Below, piece by piece: positions 56,561 to 64,000 of a DNA stretch of 64,000 nt (position 1 is its first letter; every line of letters begins with the position of its first letter). Under the pieces are notes generated by a model. It saw nothing but the letters and a program-made list of their open reading frames with translations. It was not told the origin of the DNA and did no database searches. The position numbers and the translations under genes are program-made. This DNA is from Trissonchulus latispiculum. Taxonomy: Eukaryota; Nematoda; Enoplea; Enoplida; Ironidae. Location of the stretch: NCBI GenBank assembly GCA_030248195.1, contig JASAND010030275.1:1-64000 (forward strand), given 5' to 3'.

Positions 56561-58529
56561 GGGTGGGAAAGCACAAAAGATCCAAGAACTAAAGCTAAGA
56601 TCCCTTATTTTGTCCGTCTTTTCTAATTCTAATGTCACTGTTAACGGTTTAAGGCTAAACTAATTGACTGTTTTTGTATATGTTACTGTGGGCTAAAATT
56701 GGACATAACAAAAAGAAAAACAAAAATTTATCCAGAACTGAAGTGAGAAAGTACCTTCTACAGTAGTCGGCCGTAAAGTACGAAGCTTTTGATCCTACGG
56801 ATCCCTAAAAAGAATACACCAAACTTTACATTTTAAGCTAGATTTCACAATTCAAATACTATATGTGCTGCTGTTGGCTGACATCAGGTGATTGGTTAAA
56901 GGAGGAATGATATTTATTCGACCTTATTCGACTTTTTCAAGGAGATGTTAAGGTAATAATTTTAAATGGAGCTAACGGTTGCACAGTTGCACACCATAAG
57001 TGAAAGCAGCGTGGCACTTCTGCCCTGGCAGATACCTTGTCTCTGCGAGATGCAATTATTCAAAGCCAGTCCGGCATTTCAGAATAAAATTATTCCGTGC
57101 GGAAGCAACTGGGGTATGGCACTATGGGGGAACAACTTTAAAATTTTGCAAGGTGTGGCTAAAGAATTAAGAATCACCAAAGAATTACCCGGGAGCTAAT
57201 TACTCAATAGTCATGTCGCTTTTGCCTCCTACAGTGTTCGTGTGAAAGAGCGTAGTATAAATCATAAAACGTCTTGTATCGATTGTATGAGTTGCGTTGA
57301 GTACGTCACATTGAAGACTGTAGCATGTTGTGCTGTTGAATGCGGTCTTTTAAAGTTATAAGAAGGGAACCTACTTTACAAATCCAATTGGTTAACTTCA
57401 GCAACTTATGTATTGCAAGAGATCTACAAAAGCTATTTTTCAAGTTAAATTGATGGAGCGTCGGAATTTTTGTTCCAATCTAACTTGAAATTACTGTCTG
57501 AACAATAACCTATAACATGATGCTTAATTTCTTTAAATCGTTTCCAATTCTGTAAAATTTTCTTCCGACTGTGTACAACAATGAAGCAGGAGTGCAATTT
57601 CACTTCGTAGTAACGGTAGGAGGGATTTCTTTCAATTTCATGATTACTTTGTAAAAAATGTAGGAATCGACAAGAGGGCTGCCGCTGTGTTGATGTCGCC
57701 TTAGATAGAAGTAGAACTGAATAAACTTTTATAGACTTTAGAAAGTTTTGTTTGTTTTTTCAAGTGACGACATTATTGGCTGATACTGTACATAAGCCTT
57801 ATATTTTGTGACCTATGTATGTGTAAACAGGCGGGTTTACGCACCAATCAAGCTAGTGATTTCCCCAGAAGTGCAATTCTGGTTGGTGGAAATTGCCTCT
57901 TGGAATGGCTCGGTTTGTTCAAATTTACTGCGAAATTTATGCATCTCGTCAACATCAAACGAGCCGACACTGCATCCATTCCTTACTAAACTTTTTTCAG
58001 CTTGTGTACTTTAGTTATATGTTCTTGTTAACATTAATGTTTCAAATATCAGAGAAATAATATTCACCTAACCAGACATCTGTTTTTATTCACATTGAGA
58101 TTGCCCTTTTTATACTTGTTTACCAGCATAAAAACAGAAACAAATGTTATCACTTCTAGCTTTTATGATAACGTTATGAAATGGTGACGGATTATTTTGG
58201 AAAACTACTGGCTGTCACAGAGACAGAATTAACTTTCTTCCAAAAATTCTAATTCTGAATTCGCGACCTATACGTGGTTTAGTATTGATGAAATTTCATG
58301 AAATAAGCTATATAGAACAGAAGACCACAGAAAATCGTGTATTCAGTGCAGTGGTATAACCTGCAGCTCCTCCGGCGCTTTAGCAGTTGGTTGGGATTAC
58401 TGCGGTTTTGAACGTTTTGAATATATACCTAAAATCAAAATTTTTTGTCTTTATGTTTTTATTTTTTATTTATTTTTTTGTTTTTATTTAAATTGGATTA
58501 TTGTTATGTTATTATTAAATGTTGTTATT
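56561..58529. other. AT-rich DNA, no gene recognised
   Basis: A 77-codon frame at 56966-57199 starts with ATG but matches nothing I know and has no clear splice context. No element ends are seen. Confidence 0.4.
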
Positions 58530-58545
58530 ATTGTTATGTTATTAT

Positions 58546-59305
58546 ACCGCCAGAGGCGGTATACTTGTAATGGGTTGACCCATCTGAATTCCTATGTTTT
58601 GCATGTAAATTGCTTGGCGCGGAGGATTTCCGTCCTATCTTCAACACATGTCCCTGTTACGCAGGTTTTTTTGCCCAACAATTTTTCTACGATTTTGCAA
58701 TTTTTAGAGCATCATTACAGTCAATTTAGTTAATTTTCAACGCCCTGTAAATTGTTTTGCACACGATCACTCTCTGTCTTTTCTCATATTACCGAAAATC
58801 GGGCGTTATTTGCCTGTCACTTGATTGGCATAGGTTTAACAGATCATTAAATCGCTAAAACTGATGTTACAATTTTCGTGTGCAAAGACTGATTTTGCGC
58901 TTGCACTTATTTCATTAGTGTTTGCTTTGCTACAAAATTTAGATAAAATAAATTGTTTAAAATAAACATATATAGATAAATGATAACTTTCTCTCTCGCA
59001 GTTTACTCGATAAAATAGCTATAGTCAGAGTAGTGTAGTGGCTAGGGTGTCCGCTTGGCACTGTTCCGGACACAGATCGAATCCTTCTTCCGGTATAATT
59101 TTAGTTTCAGAATTGGCAGTGGCAAATAGCAATAAAATACTCCCATTTATTTGTCACAGAAACGGTAAATGCGGGGAGTTGAAACTAGTCAAAAGCTAAC
59201 GTCACGTACACTAGAACAGTATGATGAAAACAAACAAAACGTTGAACACATAAATCCCAAACTCTACGGCGGTATTATTCCCCTTTTAAGGGGTAACTTG
59301 TTATA
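58546..59305 (+). mobile_element. Candidate SINE-like insertion with tRNA-derived segment
   Basis: ATTGTTATGTTATTAT lies at both sides (58530-58545 and 59306-59321), but the host here is TTA-rich, so the repeat could be coincidental. Inside, 59032-59090 is tRNA-like. The left part begins ACCGCC, then GGCGGTATACTTGTAATGGG; the right part has TACGGCGGTATTATTCC. A tRNA-like part near the 3' end instead of the 5' end is unusual for a SINE. Confidence 0.45.
59032..59090 (+). ncRNA. tRNA-derived sequence (A and B boxes)
   Basis: TAGTGTAGTGGCTAGGGTG fits the D-arm/A box and GATCGAATCC fits the T-arm/B box; the spacing (about 54 bases from A box start to B box end) is that of a tRNA. The anticodon arm region GTGTCCG...CGGACAC pairs, but with an oversized loop, and a complete acceptor stem is not evident. 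It is therefore a tRNA pseudogene or SINE head, not a functional tRNA. Confidence 0.6.
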
Positions 59306-59321
59306 ATTGTTATGTTATTAT

Positions 59322-62300
59322 TATTATTAAATAGGATTATTGTTATTGTTATCAACTGTTATTGATGGCTTAATTATCTCAGTCTTATACTTGCGTTTTA
59401 ATCTCCTCTTGAGCTACCGTAAGCTACATACGCAGTGGGGGTCTTATGAAGAAGCCCAAATCACCAGTTGGTCCAGATTTGTCGGTTGTCTATGTCCACG
59501 ATAGTCGTGTTTTCCACAACCAACAGCTTGTCTTGGCTTTATGTTAGCATTTTGTCCGACTTCATGTTTCATAACTTCCTTCTAAGAACTGGGCTTCATA
59601 GCTTTTTCCCGTCTAGTTGGAGGAGGGGTTGCTCTAAGGTGTGCTGGTTCGATTGAAGGGATAATATTTTTGATCAGATGTGCGTCTGAATTTTTATTGT
59701 CTATTATGTGAGTCCTCAGCTGTTCAGAAATCGTTTCAGTGGTCAGTTTGATGTTACATAGCTAGAGCTTAAGGTTTATAATTTCAGCCGAGCCCATGAC
59801 ACTTCATTATCCTTTAATGATTGCTATGATGGGATCTTAGTAATGGTAGTCTTCTAATGTGATTCATTAAACCACCATAACATTGACTAAGCTTTTAGTG
59901 ACACATCATTAATCTGTGGAGGTTGGTTAGCCTGTCCTAAATGGAGCTGTATATAGGGATTAGAGCTAAGGAAAGGGCAAGGTTAAGTGTATATGATTTT
60001 AATTTCTCAATCTGTTTGCTATTGTGTTTTTAAGAAGTCGTTGTAGTCGAATTTTAACTTAGCTTGATATAGTATTATAGAATAACTGTTAGTATTGTTT
60101 GTGGCAGTGTCACTTCCTGCAATGAGGACGCAGGATTGGGTGGGATTCTTCGCCTTCTTGACCATTGGATTCGAAAATGGGTCACTCACTCCCCAAGCTA
60201 TTTTTCCGGATTCTAGACTAAAATTTTCGGAAAAAATCTCCTGGGGATTCAAATTTGCGTGCTACCAGCTCTCTTTATCGCTACAGCCGCTTCTGATTTA
60301 TTGTCTTTGGTTTCGTACCCAGGTATTGTAATCTATACCCCTATGACCATTTCAAATGCATAAGCGTTGATTAAAGGAAAGTGATACTTTAACCCCATAA
60401 ATGAGCCTGAATACATGCGTGTGCTTTGGGTTAAAGTTTAGCTAAGATTTAATTTTTTAATTTTTTATCTTAATCCGTTCATAACCACGGCTGGAATACA
60501 CAGTCCCAATATATTCCCTGCTTCTTAACTTTCTTTTCCGTTCTAGATGTTCTAAAGTAGTGTTCTATAAATTCGAGGTGGACTATTTTATTCAACTCTA
60601 GGTTTTAAGGAATGGATCATGTTTCAAGATATTACGGTATACTGACTGGCATTGTAAGGGAAAGCTCCCACTTTTAAGCTGTCTCTCCACTTTTCGGAGC
60701 GTCCCACCCACTGTTTAGTGGACATCCAAAAGTGTCAAAAAATTAAGGTTTCATGGTCATCTTAAATTTTTGGCTTATTTGTACCGTGGGCATGCCCCCA
60801 CATTTCGGTAGCCTCCTGCCAGGTGCTTTCGCATTTTCTATGAAGTATATAGGAGTTTCTGTTTCGGTATATGGTCCTAGTTCCTAGTCTGAATTTTCCC
60901 CGTGCTAGTTTTACAAGATAAAGGCGTTTATTCGTTTTTCATCCAAACATTAGCTAATGTATGTACTTGCTTCACCAAAATCGAAGGCATGCTGCCTTGC
61001 TTACACAGAGACTTTGTAGTTTCTACTACTTTTCTTTCATTCTCTGCTGTTTCGGTGCATCTTCAGACTCTGGGTTAGCGTTAAGTTTAGTCTGGTTAGG
61101 TCTATCTCTGTTAGAGTCAGCAAGCACTGGTTTGCACCAACCTGTGGGTTTTATATATATAGATGTTATAGAGTGGACGGGAGACAGCATGTTTTTCGGT
61201 GCGATAAGAGATTGCTAAAAGCAATATGGTTGGTCATTTATTTTCTTAACGATTGCACTATCCCAAATTTTGGTGATTTATGCTGGTTCAATATTTCACT
61301 GGGAATAGTCGTAGAGGTGCTATTCTTGGGTACAACTTGTCATTCCCATAAACACAATCGTTGGATTTTGCTTTTCATAACAATATATTCCTAGGTATTT
61401 CATTTTTATGCTATAAGATATTGCAACATGGCAAAAGCTGTTAAAACTTTTTGGCATGTGGCTGTGCATTGTGTAAGATTCTAGCCGGAGTTATGTAACC
61501 TTAAAATTTTGCTCGGCGGGTTATAAAGAAAAACTGAATCTAATGTTTGCTTCATTGGTAGAAAAAATGCCAACTTTACAACATAGATTTAAATTTCCTT
61601 TTGCAATATTTTTGGATAATCAGAATGTAAGGTTGTAGCTATTGATATCACTGATTCTAACTTTTTAATTTTTCAACTCCTCCTCTTCCTCAAGTAAACA
61701 ATAATGCCACGGAGTTTGACAATTTTTAGCCGATGTTTGACTGTTTAATATTTCAAGGTTTTTTAGATTTCTATATTTTTATTTTTTATGGTTTTTTTAA
61801 GTCTTTAGTTTTGAAGTTGAGGGAGGTGAGAAGCGGCAAAGATTCTCATAATTCGAGGGGAGAACCTATGATTGGCTGCATTATGCGTTGGCAGCATTTT
61901 GCTGGCAAGATGGGCTTCCTTGAGACGACTGCCAGCCAGATTTTTCCTCCCTCTAGACTGATAATAAATGTTCTAAAGTTAGTCGGGTTACCCCGAAACG
62001 TGTCTGTTAATTAATCTTATTAGAGGCCTGCCAATTTGCTAATTGCCTTTTTGCTGACTTCTCCTGCGTTCTTTGACTGGCTTAATTTATAAGGGCCTAA
62101 TATGAGGCAACAGAAGCTCTTAGAGAGGGTTGGAATTTTTGTTCCTGCGGGTGGTTTGGATGCCAAAGCATCGGCGTAAACTTCAAGCATTTTGGATTTT
62201 TATCTTTGCATATTTTAATTTTATGTAAATTTGTTGTTTAACTATTTACTTATGGTTTTAATTATTTAGCAGCGTAAATAAAGAAATATTTTTGTTATAG

Positions 62301-62480
62301 AAGGTTTCACAAGTCTTCCACTGTCCAGCTTTTATCATGTGGAGGAACATTTGGATGGTGAAATTCTAGAATCCAGAATTCTTTGATTTTTCATTGACTT
62401 TAGACCGGTGTTACTTTTCCTATGTGATGCAGAAGTGCGGTTAATTTGTAATAGTCAGGCCTTATATTATATTTCAAAGA
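59322..62480. other. DNA upstream of the ankyrin gene, no gene recognised
   Basis: Mostly AT-rich and apparently single-copy. Open frames are short and unrecognised. The promoter of the ankyrin gene presumably lies in the right part, but no element can be named. Confidence 0.45.
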
Positions 62481-62636
62481 ATGCCGCTGTTTAAACGTCC
62501 GGGTGCGGAGAAAGCTGGCTCTGGCAACTCTTTGTTCCGGTCTATAAATGAAGATCTCAGAAGTGCAGCTCGGGCCGGAAAACTATTTCAATGTCAAGAG
62601 CTGTTGAGACGGGGCGCAAAATTTCTACCAGACCGG
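62481..62636 (+). CDS. First coding exon of an ankyrin-repeat protein
   Basis: The frame from ATG gives 52 residues starting MPLFKRPGAEKAGSG and continuing DLRSAARAGKLFQCQELLRR then GAKFLPDR, after which GTTAGT forms the donor in phase 0. The L..AA..G......LL..GA pattern is an N-terminal capping ankyrin repeat. The joined product runs on into the next exon without gap. The full gene is not in the window, so the subfamily is unknown; diversin/ANKRD6-like proteins begin in a broadly similar way. No signal peptide is seen, so a cytosolic or nuclear protein is likely. Confidence 0.88.
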
Positions 62637-62720
62637 GTTAGTGTCATCTGTAATGGATTTAAATTCTAATATCTAGTATCAAGAGTATGGACATACATAA
62701 TCGATAAGAATATGGCAAGT

Positions 62721-63290
62721 GGGTTCTTATCTCGATTACCCTCCCACCACTCAAAATCCTTAAAATTTGACCAAATGAGCTAAAATTTGGTGTGGGTATG
62801 TTTTCGATCATGCTGAGTTCAAATATCGCAAAATTTTTCGATTTCACGAAATTCTATTTTTTTTTCGATTTCTAAGGGGGGACCAAGGGAAACCGAAAAA
62901 TTTTTTGTCTTCGATTTTGCTGAAAAGATGTTTATATAGGGGGTTTCTGGGTCGTAGAACACGAATCTGAAGTCCGTTTTTCGATTCAGCTTTTCGTTAG
63001 CTCAGTATAAGAGCTAACGAAAAGCTGAATCGAAAAACGGACTTCAGATTCGTGTTCTACGACCCAGAAACCCCCTATATATACATCTTTTCAGCAAAAT
63101 CGAAGACAAAAAATTTTTCGGTTTCCCTTGGTCCCCCCTTAGAAATCGAAAAAAATAGAATTTCGTGAAATCGAAAAATTTTGCGATATTTGAACTCAGC
63201 ATGATCGAAAACATACCCACACCAAATTTTAGCACATTTGGTCATATTTTAAGGATTTTGAGTGGTGGGAGGGTAATCGAGATAAGACCC
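62721..63290. mobile_element. 570-bp near-perfect palindrome element in the ankyrin intron (8-bp TSD)
   Basis: The two halves are inverted copies meeting at about 63007. Ends are GGTTCTTATCTCG and, read inward from the right, GGGTCTTATCTCG. GGCAAGTG flanks both sides (62713-62720 and 63291-63298). By eye the halves differ at only a few positions, so the insertion is recent or corrected. The minus-strand open frame copies the plus-strand one because of the symmetry; neither is a gene. It lies within the 899-bp first intron. Confidence 0.93.
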
Positions 63291-63535
63291 GGCAAGTGTC
63301 CACGCAGAAACATTTCTCCTTTTGAAGCTCTGTCTCCGTGTGTTGTGTTGTCAAAGCTTGTACCTAATAATGGTTTATTCCACATAAACTACCATTTCTC
63401 TATTCGAATATCCTAAAACATTAACGTTTTCTGAACCTACACGGTTTGGTTTTGTTATCATCGTGTTTTTATCAGTTCCGTTCCACGCTTTGTTTTGTGC
63501 AATTTTGTTTGTTTTAAAAGCTGTGACAATTTTAG

Positions 63536-63634
63536 GAAGGACGTAATGCGCTTCATCATGCGGCCATAAATGGACACTGTGATGTGATCGCCTTGCTTAT
63601 CGAGCACGGTTGCGATCTAAATTATCAGGATAAG
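63536..63634 (+). CDS. Second exon: one ankyrin repeat
   Basis: Exactly 33 codons between phase-0 splice sites (TTTTAG before, GTAAAT after). It encodes EGRNALHHAAINGHCDVIAL then LIEHGCDLNYQDK, a canonical ankyrin repeat with G.ALH.AA..GH..V..LL...G.D.N..D. A one-repeat exon in phase 0 is typical of ankyrin genes that grow by exon duplication. The gene continues beyond 64000. Confidence 0.93.
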
Positions 63635-64000
63635 GTAAATCAAAATGACGGAATTATCTACCTCAGTGTCTATATTAGCTTTCTTCATAACGGCTCATTT
63701 CCACCTCAGCTTAATTTAAAAATTTCCGTTTTATGTTAAGCATATGATTGCCACTTATGGGGAGGGAGTCTCTAAATTGACTCAGTGATTGAAGGAAAAT
63801 TAACCACATCTCATTTTACGTGAGTCTTTTAGGATTTAATGGTCTGATGAAAACTGAGGGCACTTCTTGGAGGCTGACCTTATGGGACCTTCACAGATGT
63901 CTGTCCTACATTGTAGCTGTCTAATGGCTAACCTTTCCAATTCCGGCTCGTGACTATGATTCTAGGATTCTTAAAACAAAATAGGTCTACGTAGGATTAG
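63635..64000 (+). other. Ankyrin gene intron, runs off the edge
   Basis: Starts with the GTAAAT donor. No further ankyrin exon is recognised before the window ends. Confidence 0.7.

Noticed and set aside
56966..57199. 77-codon frame beginning MELTVAQLHTISESS
   Set aside because: No recognised domain, splice partner or conservation evidence; consistent with chance in AT-rich DNA.
59032..59090. Functional tRNA gene
   Set aside because: A and B boxes are present but the acceptor stem and a normal 7-base anticodon loop are not.
62659..63416. Two matching open frames of 62-83 codons
   Set aside because: Identical frames on opposite strands arise from the palindrome; they lie within an intron.

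Overview
This window is AT-rich, intron-bearing nuclear DNA from an animal, most likely an invertebrate; I cannot name the lineage. The evidence for an animal is a split OGFOD2-type oxygenase gene with GT/AG introns, an ankyrin-repeat gene with GT/AG introns, jockey/I-like and RTE/BovB-like LINE fragments, many hAT-type miniature elements with 8-bp target duplications, and a tRNA-Arg-primed LTR element. Nothing looks bacterial: no operons, no ribosome binding sites, and very low coding density.

Genes. (1) OGFOD2 (2-oxoglutarate/Fe(II) oxygenase domain-containing 2), + strand. A probable first coding exon lies at about 11388-11513. The catalytic domain lies in three confident exons at 31959-32083, 35358-35541 and 36224-36552, the last ending at the natural stop codon. 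Exons for the middle of the protein were not securely found. If the first exon is right, its first intron region covers about 20 kb and is mostly mobile DNA. (2) The start of an ankyrin-repeat gene, + strand, with exons 62481-62636 and 63536-63634; it runs off the right edge.

Layout. 1-5.1 kb: G/C-tract direct repeats carrying nested hAT-like elements. 5.1-10.8 kb: a foldback element holding a TTAA-flanked element, which holds a 5'-truncated jockey-like LINE, which holds a hAT MITE. 11.4 kb: OGFOD2 exon 1. 13.0-15.7 kb: another foldback with a nested TA-flanked element and an RTE-like LINE tail. 16.1-17.0 kb: foldback. 17.6-18.5 kb: hAT element. 19.7-20.7 kb: tandem repeats. 20.8-21.6 kb: foldback. 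21.6-28.1 kb: a nest of CGGGAAAAAACC elements, hAT MITEs and an RNase H fragment. 32-36.6 kb: OGFOD2 catalytic exons, with one intron carrying a 1.4-kb LINE and a 1.3-kb foldback. 37-38 kb: second copy of the TTAA element. 39.4-40.6 kb: tandem repeats, including a dimeric satellite. 40.7-44.0 kb: a 3.4-kb foldback with tandem-repeat arms. 45.1-46.9 kb: foldback with a TTAA insert. 46.96-50.72 kb: a young LTR element without pol, on the - strand. 50.7-62.5 kb: mostly unrecognised AT-rich DNA with one hAT element and one tRNA-derived element. 62.5-64 kb: the ankyrin gene, with a 570-bp near-perfect palindrome in its intron.

The most notable pattern is that several elements with different ends and different insertion sites carry the same G/C palindrome (core TCTGGGGGGCGGAGCCCCCC followed by AGAAGTTGA), often as two spaced copies. 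All alignments were done by eye; no database or folding program was run.
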